A stretch of DNA of 64,000 nucleotides from Eucalyptus grandis (Eukaryota > Streptophyta > Magnoliopsida > Myrtales > Myrtaceae), in NCBI RefSeq assembly GCF_016545825.1, contig NC_052620.1, positions 8,060,001 through 8,124,000 of the forward strand, written 5' to 3'. A model generated the notes under the pieces. The model saw only the letters and a program-made list of their open reading frames with translations, was not told where the DNA came from and made no database searches. The translations under genes were made by a program, and so were the position numbers. The first letter of the stretch is position 1, and each line of letters begins with the position of its first letter. Positions 1 through 12,390 of the stretch are shown piece by piece.

Positions 1-1700
1 TATGTTGGAATTTCTTCTGGAATGTCTCAAGCAATTTATTTTTGACCAAAGCCGTTTGATCAACCTTTTGATCGACATGATCAAGACAAGCTTGGATAGT
101 TGAAAGCTTGGTGTCAATTGTCTTGAGAACATTATTTTGGGCCAAAGCATCTTCTGACTGCTAATTCAGGACAACTTAAGTGGCCATAACTTTCTTTTGT
201 CTTCCATAGTCGTCATTATCTCTAGGATTCAAGATCTTAGGGATATGATAGAACCGATTGTGAGCATCTATAAATTCTTCTAGTGCCGAAAATGGGACAC
301 TAGAATGAGATCTTTCCAAAGGTGGAAAGTCTAAGGGTTGGAACATACAAACAAATGGAAGGACAGGTGGTGATTTGAGTTTTGGGGAACATGAGGGCTG
401 AGGTGCCTGGGGTACTTCTAGAGGAATGGAATTCTTTTTAGCCCAATTGTGGATGAGTTTATAGAAGGATGAGACAATTGGCTTTTGGGATGAGGGTTTC
501 TTTCTAGGTGATGACTGAGGAGTTGGAGGTTCACGTGGTTCAAGGATTTTTGGAGGAGGGTGTGATCAAGGTGGTCCGTACAAGATCAGAATTGATATTT
601 TCTTCCATCTTCACCAAGAGGTCTGATAGTGGGGTCTCCGTCAAGGTACCTCTGGTAAAGTTTATCTTTTGACCATTTCTTTCTTTTGGATGGCCTATCA
701 TCTTCTTCTTCTTCCGGAGGATTTATACAAAGGGAACATTAACAATCAAGATCCCAAAGGCGGTGTCCTGTATGAGGGTCTTTATAGTAGTGAATAGGAC
801 GTGCCTCCGAATCAAAGGACTCAATCATGGATTATGGATCTAGATGGACATCATCAATTGAAACATTAGCTACAAAGAGTTGCATCATAAGAATAATGGA
901 AAAAACATAAGAAATGGGTTATTCCTTTTCCTTACTAAATTTGATGACAACCATGCCATCTTTTTTCTTAGTAAACTGGGACTCTATGGATTGGATAGGC
1001 CTGGAGTTTAGGTGTATTTTTTCATAGTTAGTTACCCACATGTCTAGGAGTAACTTCACTAATTGATCTCAAGGGATTTGTCTAAGAACATGGATATAAG
1101 AGGTTTGATCATTATCTACTTACATAAATAAGGCATCTTTAGAACCAAGAAGGTTGAGGTCAATGGCATGGTACTGGACCTGATAAACCATTTGATAATG
1201 CAAGTAGTAGCAATAGAATCTAGAGTCTGAGGTGCTCCGGTAATCTGTAACTGAATCGTAAGGGTTGAGAGAAGTCGAGGGTTTGAAAGAGCCATATTGA
1301 AATTGGGAAATAGTGTAACAAACATTGTCCCTGCATTGAGGGTGGTTTGAATGATACCAATGCAAGCATGCTGGTAGTCCAAAAAGCGAGTGTCTAAAAG
1401 AGCCACTCAAACAACCATGGGTAAGACCTTCCTTCCGGGAAAGGATAAAGCAAGTCTAATGGCAACAAAGTGAAGGTGCGTATAACCCTATTGTATCCAT
1501 TGTCGTGGAAAGTTAGAAGGGATTTGAAGGGTGACAAAGTGTTCCTGCTAAGTAGTTAGAATAAAATGTTGGTTGAATTTCAAGGACTGGACATACACTT
1601 TAACTTCTTTAGGAGTATGTTTAATAAGCTACTTGATAGAATGAAAAGGTGAAAAAGAGGACGGCTTAGCAAAAGTAGAATACGGATTTATAAGTAGAAG
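1..1700 (-). pseudogene. Endogenous pararetrovirus fragment: movement-protein and capsid-side region
   Basis: Decayed piece of the large polyprotein frame of a caulimovirid (florendovirus or petuvirus-like; family placement by recognition, genus uncertain). Read from right to left, about 1410-1116 encodes the conserved core of the 30K-type movement protein, which in the virus opens plasmodesmata; words such as LLDTRFLDYQHA and FPNFNMAL are visible. Downstream, near 720-590, comes an acidic/basic stretch (EEEEDDRPSKRKKWSKDK) and near 150-1 a heptad-like segment (TKLSTIQACLDHVDQKVDQ), as expected between movement and capsid parts. Reading frames change repeatedly and stops interrupt them, so this is a dead copy. 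The left edge runs off the window. It is opposed to the RNase H fragment that starts near 1715, so the insertion is rearranged. Confidence 0.72.
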
Positions 1701-1714
1701 GCGAGTCTAAGAGT

Positions 1715-3260
1715 ATGACTAAGAGAAACAGGAGCATTTATAGTGGATGGTGTAGAAATTTCGGTGGATTCAATCATGGTAAGGAAATTCTCTCCCTTTC
1801 TACATTAAATATTCAACTTCAAACTAGAAATAGGCAAAATGGTTTTCAAAGTATTCCTTTGAGACCAAACATATTGCGGGAAAAAAGAATGTGCTTGCTA
1901 ATTTTCTATCTAGACCAAAAGAATTTACAGCTACCATGTCCATAAATATTTATGCTATAAGATATCCAAGATGTGGTTTCAAGGCCTGAGAGATAAAGCC
2001 CAAATGGCCTTCATATTCATATCGACTAGAAATACCTAGGTTAATCCAAGACAATAATCTTGTTGAAAATCTTGGAAGACTTATGTGGCGATATCATTTC
2101 CATAATTTCAGTGAATATGGTGGTCTTCTCCTTAGGCAAAATAGACCACATCTAAACTATCCATTTATTTATCCTCTCACTTTCTTCCTGAAGAGAAATT
2201 CCCAGAAAAGATCAAATGGTTTTGTTGATATTTGTTTAATCTTGATACCATTGCCATTGAGTTTTCGACATCTAAGATGCCTCTTATTATAAGCAGAGCC
2301 AAATATAAATATCTTGGGGAAATGTTTAGTTGGTTCAAACTATTGGGTGCATGGAAAAATACTTTTCAAGCCCAATTCAGAGCATGTAGGCCTGACCCAG
2401 AGCTTTATAAAATCATTTTATTGTTCAAGCCATGGCTATTTGTTTGACCCAGTAGAGATATGTGTAAAACTCTAGTAGATATTGGAGTATCCACATACAA
2501 ACCCTAACCTATTCCAAATGAGAACACTTCCTTATAGAATTTCATCTTATTCTCAATGGTATCGAAAGGATATTGTACCGACGCAATCAAATTATTCCAC
2601 CAAGAGCATGGCCAACAGAAGATGACCCTATTTCTTGGGATCATAGTAATGACTATCACGCAACCTGTCCAGCTATACAAAATGGATGTATCAGACACTT
2701 CTGATTCGTTAGTAAGTTCATAGGATTCAACCTCATCATTATCACATGGCCAATAGGGAGGACCATTGTCACAAGACCATTTTGATCATGGTGAATTGCA
2801 GCTTGCACTCAAACTAGGTCATGACAAAAAAAGTCCATCACTCCAACTTGGATATTTACACCAACCCAACACCCCAGTCAGTTCTACTAATCTTTCGACA
2901 AGCTCTCATCAATAATCCAAAAGATAAAGGGCATCTGAATTAAATATATAAGGTGCTTTACAAATTGAAGAAGTAGAGAAGCTCCTTGAAGCACTTAGCC
3001 AATAGTATAATGATAATCTGAGGAAAAGTATTACTAATATTCTATCCAGCTCTAACCAGCCACTAGAAGCCATAGACACTCACCACCACGAAGCTCTCAA
3101 AGTTGAAAGACTCATCAAAGGGTACAGGAGACAAAAAGATGGGGACAACTCTGACAGCTCAGACGATAATGAACCAATCCATAAGTACTATCTTTAAAGC
3201 AACGTGAAAAAGCCTCTAGGAGAATAAGACTAAAGCACAAAAGGAAAAAGAAAGTCTAAA
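1715..3260 (+). pseudogene. Endogenous pararetrovirus fragment: RNase H end and downstream region
   Basis: Second piece of the same kind of caulimovirid, on the opposite strand. Around 1837-1945 the third frame reads the C-terminal RNase H signature of plant pararetroviruses (a TKHI...NVLANFLSR-like word), the domain that degrades RNA during reverse transcription. From about 2045 to 2445 the frame continues through segments such as ISRAKYKYLGEMFSWFKLLGAWKN with at least one shift. From 2450 on there are many stops, then a charged tail with EALKVERLIKGYRRQKDGD near 3092-3148. No intact reverse-transcriptase or aspartic-protease motif was found in the window, so those parts are missing. Copy is inactive. 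Genus assignment is tentative. Confidence 0.68.
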
Positions 3261-3289
3261 GCAAACATGTGAAGAAAAAGAAAATTTGG

Positions 3290-3720
3290 CCAAGAAACAC
3301 TATTCGACACTATTTGGCGAACTATTTGGTACTATTTGGCACTATGCATGTACTATTTGGCACTATATGGAACTGTAGCAGAAACGAAATATGTAAGATA
3401 AGAGTATGCTAGAGCAAGATCTTTGTCTGTTAAGAGTATGCTAGAAACAAGATCTTTGTCTATTAGTGTAAGAGTCAAATAATTGGCCATTGTTGGCCAC
3501 TAAGAGTTTGTAAAATTATCTTCAATGTTTGCCTATATAAGGGAGTGTTTGTAAATGTTAAGGGGTAGAATGCACCCTCTCCAAAAATAATATTATATGG
3601 TTTGTTATGAATCCCTAAAAACCTCTCTCTCCTCTTCCTTTCTGCTTGGTATGATTCATTAAAACTAAGAATATTTTGATCAATCCTAGCTGTATGCTCT
3701 ACACTTGCCACAATGTGGAA
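3290..3720 (+). promoter_or_regulatory. Putative pararetrovirus transcription promoter/leader with tandem repeats
   Basis: A TATATAA box lies at 3534-3540 followed by GGGAGTG, much like caulimovirid pregenomic promoters. Upstream, 3305-3372 holds about five copies of an ACTATTTGGC word, and about 3398-3461 holds two direct copies of a block TAAGAGTATGCTAGA...CAAGATCTTTGTCT. Such repeats resemble duplicated enhancer blocks of plant pararetrovirus promoters. Position just after the end of the coding relic fits a viral intergenic region. Activity is not shown; assignment is inferred. Confidence 0.5.
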
Positions 3721-3779
3721 CCCGTGTACCAGAATTCTGCTATCCTAAAATCTTCTATAATATAAGTCAAAAAACGAAA

Positions 3780-4557
3780 AAGAATTTGGTGACTAATAAA
3801 TAGAGTCCTTATTTTGAGGCCGCATGAGTAAGATAGCATATCTACCACAAATTCTGTTTTTGTTTTCCCTGACTAGTACCATAGCCAAATTTTTTAAAAA
3901 TGATAATTTATTATGCATATATAAAAATATACATTTAATATACGTGTCATAATGTGTTGAAATTATCTATTTTTTGAGAAACGACATGTTGGTGTGTCGT
4001 GTCGTATTGTGTCGCATGTCAGTGTCAAGCTTCTTAGATTCCTACCACATTTTAGATTATCTGTGTAAAATTATCTTGTTAACAATATGGAAAAAAGACA
4101 TTCTTTGATATAGTATAAAATTGAAAAGTCTCTTCTTCATCATTAATCTTATAACAACCTATCTATTTTTGTCCCTACCATATCTAAAGCTCACTTTCTT
4201 GGTAAGTTTTTTTTATTATTATTATTAATTTCATTAATCAAGTTTCTTTATTACTTCAAACAAAATATATTTTTTCTTACTATATTGGTGAGATACTTTT
4301 ATACAATGGATGTAAGATGCTAGAGGAATATCTAAGAATACATTAAAATATTATGCAAAATGAGATATTTTGATATATTTTTGTTAACACTTCATTGATG
4401 ATATTCATTTTTGCCAATCCAAAGTAATGATATTTCACTTGCATTTAAAAATATATATATATATATATATATAAATATATCTTACTTTATGCAATGTTTT
4501 GATTTAATTAAATTTAATCTACTTAACAATTTATCCATAAAATTAATCGACAATACA
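3780..4557. other. AT-rich intergenic stretch
   Basis: No gene is seen. It contains an (AT)n run at about 4451-4473 and short A/T tracts. It separates the pararetrovirus relic from the MULE. Confidence 0.5.
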
Positions 4558-4567
4558 GATAAGAAGT

Positions 4568-5758
4568 GGCAAAAGACCTATTCAAGTACCATAACTTGGC
4601 ACAAATGGACACTTAAGTGCCATAACTTACGAAAGTGACACATTCAAAGAGAAATGGATCACTTAAGTGCCACTCCAGCCAAAATGCTAACGTCCACAAT
4701 TTCCGGCGAAATAAGTGAAAAATGATGCCGTTTTGCATGCTGACGTGGCCAAATAATACAAAAACGACATCGTTTTTTATGCTGACGTGGTAAAATAATA
4801 ATATACAAATTAATTAAATTAAATTTCTTTAAAATAGTTAAAAATAAAAATTTTAATATTTAAAAATTTTAAAAATTTTAAAAATTAAAAATTAAAAAGG
4901 GGCCGGGGGAGGGGGAGGTGGTTGAGGGCTCAACCCTTAGCCGCCGCCGCCGCCCTCCCGCCGCCGCCTCCCACCACCGCTAGGAAGGGCCGACGACGGA
5001 GGGGGAAGGGTCGGCTAGGGTCATTTGGGCCTTGGCCGGGGCCGACGAGGGCTCGTGAACCCTTGCCCCGGATCGTCAATGGCACTCGCCCGGTCGGGCC
5101 AAGGGCCGCCGCCGCCGGGCGACCCCCAATGGGCGGCGGCCCTTGGCCTAGCCGAGTGAGGGCCGGGCCGCGGCTCTTGGCCTAGCCGAGTGAGGGTTGC
5201 TAGATCCGGGCGAGGGTTGTGAGCCCTCGCCACGATCCGGGCGAGGATCGCGACCCTCACCTAGATCCGGCGAGGGTGGGTGGCCCTTGGCTGGCCAAGC
5301 GAGGGCCGCCGACCCTCGCCCTGATTTGGGGTGAGGGCTCACGAGCCCTCACCGTCGGTCGGCCGAGGTCACCGGCCCCTGGCTAGGGCCCGACAACCCC
5401 AGCCGACCCTCCCCCTCCGTCGCCAACCCTTCTAGTTGACGATGGGGAGGTAGCGGGGCGGTTGAGGGCTCGGCCCTCGCCCGCCTCCCCCTTTTCTTTT
5501 AATTTTTTAATATTTTAAATAAATTTAAATTTAAATTTAATTTAATTAATTTTTATATTATTTTTTACCATGTTAGCACGAAAATGACACCATTTTGCAC
5601 TTGCTTCGCCAGAAAATCACCACGTCAGCATTTTAGCCATATTGGCACTTAAGTAATCCATTTTGCTTCAATTTTGGCACTTAAATGTCATTTTTGTAAG
5701 TTATAGCACTTAAGTGTTCCATGGTGCCAAGTTATGACACTCCAGGAGTCCGCATCTC
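4568..5758. mobile_element. Long-TIR Mutator-like element with GC-rich core (1191 bp)
   Basis: The unit is flanked by a perfect 10-bp duplication GATAAGAAGT (4558-4567 and 5759-5768), the length expected of Mutator-like elements. Inner TIR parts match well: ATAACTTGGCAC near the left end and GTGCCAAGTTAT near the right, followed by repeated CACTTAAGTGCC-type words and ACGTGG/ACGCCGTTTT words on both sides. Between AT-rich arms lies a strongly GC-rich core at about 4898-5490 full of CGAGGG/CCCTCG words. The core has open frames (for example 4922-5185) but they look like compositional artefacts; no transposase is present, so it is non-autonomous. Confidence 0.85.
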
Positions 5759-5768
5759 GATAAGAAGT

Positions 5769-6540
5769 AGATTTCTTCTCTTTTTGACAAGACAAATTTT
5801 TATGGAAGTAATATCTAACAATTAAAAAAAGACGTGTGCCTTTAATATAAATAGAACTAAACATATGAAATTCTTAATTATGGTATGTGGATTCTACATA
5901 AATATTTAAAAACATTTGAAAAAGGAAAGTAGATAAATTTGGGATCACCAATTTAGATTGCAACTAAATGATAGAGGGTAATTTTGTCTTTTGGTGCAAA
6001 TTGAGTGGATTTAGTCATAAAGGGGATGAAAATAACATGGCCATATTTCTTGAAGTGTATATATAGACACTCACTGACTTTGTAAAATAGTGAAAATGAG
6101 AGATGATCAATACTAAAAGTACTCTTCCACTTTCTCATCTCACATCCATTTACTTTCCCATTGTCTCTTTGATCCGATCCTCTGTCAAACTAGAATTGCT
6201 TTTTTTTTTTGCTTTTTTTTTTTTTTTTTTAATAAGCAACTAGAAAGAAAGATAAAAATATCGGAAATGAGCACTTCTTTATTATTTGAAGCTTTAGTGG
6301 CAATCTTATAAAGAAAGAAGGAACTATAATTCTATAGCAGTTGCAATGGTGCATGTCTCCGAAATTGAATAACTTAGAATGAGAGTGTCAATACCCGTTT
6401 TTATCACATGCCATCTTAAGAGGTGTTTAAGGATAAATGTAGCATAAGTGTATTAATTCAAGAGTTTTTGTGATACAGAAATTAGTTTGCAATAAATGTA
6501 ATACAAATATATTAACTTGGAGTTTTTGATGATATTTAGA
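5769..6540. other. Intergenic stretch, no gene seen
   Basis: AT-rich sequence with poly-T runs at about 6200-6230. A TATA-like TATATATAGACA lies at about 6058-6069, but no coding sequence follows it. It ends where homology with the 45.5-51 kb region begins. Confidence 0.4.
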
Positions 6541-6559
6541 AAAAGTCTACGCATGATAT

Positions 6560-9020
6560 AATCTTGAGTTCAACTGATGCATTAGGTCATACCCCCGCGG
6601 ATTCCAAACAGCCATTATCTTCAATTTCCTCCTCCCTGAAGAGGACACAATGTGCATTCGAGTTATCATTTCTGACAGAGCATCGTAAATCTGATATGGG
6701 AGTGATGGCTCTTCCATCTTTGACAACTTCAAAATCACAACTCTGTGATGAAAGGATGACGTGTATGAAAGGATGTTCTAAGATTAAATCTGCCAACAGT
6801 TGCCTAAGAGGAGGGGTTCTCATATCCAACTCCTTGAAAGGTGATTTGGACCCTGAATTAGCAAAATGTAGAGATGAACCCACTAGGCTGAACATTAACG
6901 GCTGACAAGTCTGATAGGCAGCATGCAAGATCGATGGTCATTTCAAAATTAACTTCCAAAATAGATCTGAGGCACCCCTCCATCAACGAAAAAGATAAAT
7001 AGCATGACCAAGCGAAAAGAAAAACTAAAGTTCATGAGCACGCTTGAAGAAGGGAAGATTACCTTTGGATATTAAGGGAAAAAAAAAATCTAAGATTTCT
7101 CCAACTGTTCATCACTAAATTGCTTTAGCTGATGATTCCGCGGACCAGGTTACAGATGTTTCTCAATGATTTCAGATGTTTCTCAATGACGGTACAAAGG
7201 GTTGTGTTCTCATGTATTCTGCCACTGAAACCATCCTCAACCACAACACGATATCATTGCTTTCTTCCCAGGACTGGACAGTCAGCACAAATTGGATCTC
7301 ATCATTGGAGGTGAACATAGGTACTGCACATCAGCTTTCATAAAAATTAAATTACACACGACTCACCCATGGTCACAAACAACCACGTCTGTCGAGTGAA
7401 AGCACCATTCAATTGTCCATGATATAAACTCTCTCCTGAAACAATTAGAAAAGCATAGTTTACAGATCAGAAACTCATATAATTCCAAAATTAGATTCCC
7501 AATCAAAACCTTCATATGAAAGGCAAAAACAAAAAGTCTAAAAAAAGGCTCATAAAGGTAGAAAGAATTATTAAAAGCATGAGATTGCAAGGGTCAACTA
7601 AACGGAAAAATTGCTTAAAAATCAATGAAAAATGTGTCCAAAAAAAGGGTGACATTTACAGACTCTTCAAATCTGTCTACCAAAGCGTGACCAAAAAGCC
7701 AACACTTGACAAGTCTTGCAATTCCTGATCTCACGGCAAGAAAATAACTTAGCAAATGAGATCAAAAGCTAACTAGCAGGTTAGACAAGTTCAATCATGC
7801 TCGTTTAAGAAAAATTTCCTCATTAATAGTTCAAAAAGCGAAGAAAAAAGCAATTCCTGATAACATTTTCTCAGTTAAAAGCTTTATCTAAAATACTTTT
7901 AGCAGCTGCAATGGTGATCCAGATATAAACCATACATCTATGATTCAGAGACAAAGGCGATGTTATGGAGACTCTTACCCTCCAAAAATGCCTCTTTTAT
8001 CATCAGATGGCTTGATTATTTATTTAAGGAGAAATAAATATGAGAATCAGATCACATCATCACAGGTAGAGTAAACGCTGACAGTGAAATCTCTAAACCC
8101 CTGGAGCAAAATCAGATTTTAAAGATAAATCTGAAATGCATTCAGAAAGTCCCTAGCTGACCTAATGTTGTATACCCCAGCCAAGAGAATGGCGCCACAC
8201 CCAAAAAGAAGAAGAAGAAGAAGAAGAATGCATAGAGCCTATCACGAGACTTTGCTACACCTAATGTGCCGACCTTAGTATCTCATCTTTACAAAATTGA
8301 TAGAATCGTAAATGTAATCCACTCTAAGGTCAAGATTCTGATGTCCCACCTTTCACTGATTTCTGCCTCTTTTTGACAGTCCACCTGGAAGATACAAAAG
8401 GTTTGTTCTCCTATTAGCAGCTGCACGACGGAGGTTTTGGAGGTGAAAAGGCAACTTAAAATAAAGACACACTTAATTTAGCTCTCATTCTGTGGGCAGA
8501 TTCAGTGACCCTCTTCACTTCCTAGAGAAAATTATAGTTTATGTCAATCATGAATTTCAAAGATTTGTGAATATATAAAACTTGAGAATAAATGAAGTAC
8601 GTTTTACAGAGAAAACATGAAAACACAAGTAAGCTCTGGCTTAAGTTAATTTTCTGAGGAAAGGAAACCATTCAGATAAAGCAGGGCAATTACCAACAGA
8701 AATCTATGCCTGAATAATCGTACTCACCAGACAGCAACAAAGCTAGAATCTAGACATGCACGCATGTGCAGTGTAGAGAGAGAGTGAGAGAGAGTATACC
8801 AGAGGAGATCCCATTGTCATTGAAATGAGAGGGAGAGGACTGAACTGACTCTGGTTCCTCTTGCCAAGGTAGCCAGTGCGGTGTTTATGAGCCTTTACAC
8901 ACAAAAGCCAACCTGAGCAGAAAGAACATGCAAGGCACTAGCATTTTGATGGGTTCTATTCACACTCTTGACATAGAAGAGCTTGTTGCTTCGCATATGG
9001 GGTGCCCTAGTTTTTCTTCC
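6560..9020 (-). pseudogene. BCD1: BCD1-like box C/D snoRNA protein (ZNHIT6 family) pseudogene, minus copy
   Basis: BCD1 is a nuclear HIT-finger protein that helps assemble box C/D snoRNPs. Decayed exons are recognisable in order on the minus strand: remains of the HIT finger near 9000-8850 (KAHKHRTGYLGKRNQSQF) with cysteines lost; EVKRVTESAHR and LRRAAANRRTNLL near 8522-8360; REFISWTIEWCFHSTDVVVCDHG near 7432-7362; IHENTTLCTVIEKHLK near 7240-7080; and the C-terminal PLRQLLADLILEHPFIHV block at 6852-6560. Introns remain, so it is not a processed copy. Breaks: a shift with a TAA in the exon near 8490, a small tandem duplication of the KHL region near 7150-7190 with frame loss, and truncation near 6560 before the acidic C terminus. 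It is an inverted duplicate of the copy at 48.5-51.15 kb. Family call follows from recalled plant BCD1 order, not a search. Confidence 0.72.
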
Positions 9021-9029
9021 TCTTCTTCT

Positions 9030-10960
9030 TCTATCTTGAGCAAATATGAGAGAGCTGAGAAGAATAGAATTTGGAATTTTTAAGAATGATGGGATAACAA
9101 GAAGATGCATGATGATTTCAATACAAAAGAACAATAAAACCTAGTCAAGAATGGAATAGGATTTCACTGAAAGGTACATGACAGATGAATATCTATCTTG
9201 ATCAGTGGATTCCTGGTCCTTGACGAATGGCCATCATTCAGGGACTATATTTAGTCACCTGCATTCCAGATATTTTATGATTGGACAAGGAATCTAAGAA
9301 TCTTGCATACCCTACTTCATCTCGTCAGTCACAAGATAAGAGACAATTCATTGGGATGTCCTATCCTTTCTCCTGTTTGGTGAAAAGAACAAATAAATAT
9401 TAATGACAAAGTACACCTTCATGTGAAGTCCATAAGAATCATCTCATCATTATCAACTCTCTAAACCAGGAGAAAATATTCAGCACTAACATACACAGTC
9501 GACGTCTTCTTTTATCCAATTTCTACAGGGACTCCGGGTGCAGTGATCTCGATGAAGACAAATCTCTTATTTCAGAGAGAGAGAGAGAGGAGTCTGATGA
9601 ATCGTGGCAGCCGATGAGGCTCCGGAGGCGACGGTGGAGGCGAAGGGGGCTCGGGACTGAGCAGCTACAACCAAGCGAGGGTCATGGGGGAGGCGACGTG
9701 CCAAAGGTAGATCTTAGCAGCACCTGCGACCGACGAGGGCCTTGGGAGAGGCGGAGGCGGAGGCGGAGGCGAGCGATCAGGCGTGCAGGAGAATGAGAGA
9801 GAAGGTGTCTTCGTCTTTTCTTCTCAACTCAATGAAGGAGAAGGCAAAAAAATGTTTGCAAATTGAAAAGAGGAGAGAGATTTTTGAGCAGCAAGAACAT
9901 TCATTGTTGCTTTTGCTGAGGCCTTTTTCAGTTGGCTGACAGAAGGGAGAGAAAAAGAAAGGCTCACATTTTAGACTTTTCCATTTTCCAGCTGTCCAAG
10001 TCAGTGAACACGTGTCGACATTTCAGTGGAGCCACATGGGCTCGTGCGCGTCACGTAGGACAATGACGTGGTGATTGCTAACCACTTAATATTTTCTCCC
10101 AAACCAGACCACTTGCAAAATTTCACACTAGCAATCATTCAAACACTACATTTTTATTACAAAGAGCAACCACTCCAATATGGGTGCCAAACATGGGCAC
10201 TTGTCATAGTATCTGACTTTTCGAAGTTTCCAAATCACAGACAACAGTTCTCAAGGCAAGTTCCCAAAATTTGGATACAAGGGCACGGATAGCACACCTG
10301 ATGATAAATATTTCTATATTCTCTAAAGCATAATCGTAACATTAACTTCGTTTCAGTCAATCCAATACTCGCAGCAATTTGAAACAACATTGGCAGAATC
10401 GGGGTCCTAGGCAGGATCATTGTGAGGTCTTCGAGGAATGGATAGAGGATCATAAGATCCTACAAATTTAAGAAACTGAAGCCAATTTGTGAAATTTTAA
10501 CATAGTTTTGCACAATTAGATACCTATCCGCGTTAAAACAGCAAATGAAGTTCAAACATCTGAATTCCTGCACACCCCCAAAACAAACGTTTTCTTTGTT
10601 TTTTCTTTGTGGACTCCTCTGCTTGTCTTTGGAGTAGGCCAATTTTCTCCTCTTAACATCGTCCGGCACCTCCGGGCTTTTAAATAAAGATTTTTCCCTG
10701 AAAAGAGAAAGGTTGTTAGGATTGGCATCCTAATTGGGAACGAATTAAGGTGTCTAAAGGACAGGATCGTGGATTGTGAGATCCTTAAAATTACACAAAC
10801 AACAGAAAAATCTGAAATAACCATTTGAAATTCGTTAATTATAAACATTCTGCGACATTAAGACTCCGAAATAGTGAGAATTTTAAGTTTATGATATTTT
10901 TATACCTTATCGGCGGGCCCACGGTGACATTGAGCCCTAACGCTAGACTGATTCTGCTAA
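9030..10960 (-). other. 5' flank of the minus-strand BCD1 copy, homologous to 45.56-48.45 kb
   Basis: After inserts are removed, this region matches the upstream flank of the plus copy in reverse complement. Examples are the stretch around 9400-9450 versus 47100-47145 and 10690-10910 versus 45610-45830. A shared short reading segment (RRKLAYSKDKQRSPQRKN) occurs near 10650-10590 here and 46525-46580 there; its product is not recognised. The homology fades near 10960, which marks the duplication edge. Confidence 0.65.
9469..10099. mobile_element. Non-autonomous TIR element inserted in the minus copy flank (~631 bp)
   Basis: Both ends read GGAGAAAATATT in inverted orientation, extending imperfectly to about 23 bp. 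AAACCA flanks both sides (9463-9468 and 10101-10106), with one extra C on the right. The homologous site in the inverted duplicate near 47085 lacks the insert, which supports the borders. The inside has a GC-rich part with GGCGGAGGC repeats at about 9750-9775 and ACGT words near 10048-10070. No transposase is seen. Superfamily is undecided. Confidence 0.6.
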
Positions 10961-11026
10961 TAGCCTTACTTCAGCTAGGCCTCGATGTAGGAAGAGGTGG
11001 TTTGGGTGAAGGACATGGGAACTCAC

Positions 11027-11452
11027 CTGATCAGCGACAAAACAATAGGTACGTGTTTCTCCTGCCAAAATGGGGCCATTTGTTTCACAACACCACGGAG
11101 CCCCAATCTGCAATTTAATGTAACCCAGGAATCATCGTCTCATAAACTGATCGTGACAATCTTCATCTAACACTTGACCGCGAGACTTTCATGACATTGT
11201 TTCTATGTGATTAGCTAATATACTCTTCCGTCGGACTCCACGCCAATGGATAGCGAGATTCTCCTTCAGCAAGCTGTCGGTAACTTTCACGACAATGGTA
11301 TCTCCCCATTGCGCCCGACTGATCGGTCCCGGGTCTTGTCGAAGTCCAACTCGGGTTTCACATCCCAGTGGAAGGAAAGCAATCTGGCCTCTGGCCTTCG
11401 CCGATGCCATAATCGCCAAAACACAGAGAAGCAATCCAATCAATATATTCAT
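11027..11452 (-). pseudogene. L-ascorbate oxidase-like multicopper oxidase pseudogene, copy A (5' part)
   Basis: Ascorbate oxidases are secreted blue-copper enzymes that oxidise apoplastic ascorbate. A start with a signal-peptide-like MNILIGLLLCVLAIMASAKA lies at 11452. It is followed by the first cupredoxin region (QWGDTIVVKVTDSLLKENLAIHWRG). The copper-binding HWHG of the family reads HWRG here. A second exon-like part near 11113-11027 carries IGAPW and GPILAGET and ends at a good donor (CAG/GTGAGT in minus orientation). The segment that normally joins signal peptide and first domain is scrambled, and the rest of the enzyme (over 400 residues) is absent. It lies head-to-tail with copy B. 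Confidence 0.7.
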
Positions 11453-11459
11453 CTTCCGC

Positions 11460-12382
11460 CGTTACAGGATCGGAACTGCACGCAGATGAAAATTGGTCGT
11501 GGGGTTGAACGTCGACAACCACAATGGGGCGGGTTTAGAGCAGTAATCAGAGCTTTTTGTCTGTTGCAGTTGTAGCTGCTGCCCTGCTTTTATGTTTCTA
11601 GGAGGATGCGCACGGTGGTGGTTTTTCACCTAAGGTGGCGTGCTTCTTTTTCTATATCTAATTACAATTTGACATCCGACCAAAAAGCCAAAAAAAATTA
11701 TAATTCGACACATATATATACTGACCTGAAATTAAATAAAACAAATTAAAATCTGATTCTCTCCCTCTTTTTTCCTTCATCACAGCCACCACTCTGCCGT
11801 AACCTCCATCCACGAGCCTTCCAACCCGCCGCGGCTGTCCCGCCCAGCATGGTGAGTCGCCTCCCAACGCCTTCACTGCAGCAGATCCGATCTGGCTGGC
11901 TAGATCTGCAGCCACCATGGCAACGACCGGGGGGGAGACGTAGCCCAATCACGACAGGGATCTCGACCTCGCCTGTTCTGGAAGACAGAGGCCCCCGAGA
12001 ACAAACGAAGAGAGGCACAGAGCCTAAAGGAAGAGGGAAGGACGGCGTTGGTCTGAGACGCTTTTTTTTTTTTTTTAAATGGCTTAGGGGAGGACTCGAA
12101 TCTGGCACACTGGTTTAGATGCGGATGCATATAGTATTATTCGATCCTCTTCACAAGCACATGGAACGTATTCCCCACCGGCGACCTCACGCATGTAAGA
12201 AAGAACAAATCAATTGACTATCTTCACCTTGCCCTTGCCTCAACAGGAGGAGCACGAGATCGATAAATGACAACGACTTGTCGGCACTTCTGATGTCGTT
12301 CTCGTTCTTACGCGGGGCCTGGAGAGTCATTTACCAAATTTTGTCATATTCTCGTCCCGCAATTTAGCCCATTACAGAAATA
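11460..12382. other. Intergenic stretch between oxidase remnants
   Basis: Upstream sequence of oxidase copy A. A moderately GC-rich patch at 11760-12060 has open frames on both strands but none resembles a known protein. No repeat borders were found. Confidence 0.35.
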
Positions 12383-12390
12383 CTTATATA

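Noticed and set aside
4922..5342. Several overlapping open frames in the GC-rich part of the first MULE
   Set aside because: All six frames stay open because of base composition; residues are mostly Arg, Pro, Gly and Ala with no domain, and the block lies inside a TSD-bounded transposon.
6564..6905. Plus-strand 113-codon frame over the minus BCD1 copy
   Set aside because: Shadow of the minus-strand C-terminal exon; no independent support.
12090..12130. TTCGAGTC-like word in reverse complement suggesting a tRNA T-arm
   Set aside because: No acceptor, D or anticodon stems could be drawn around it.
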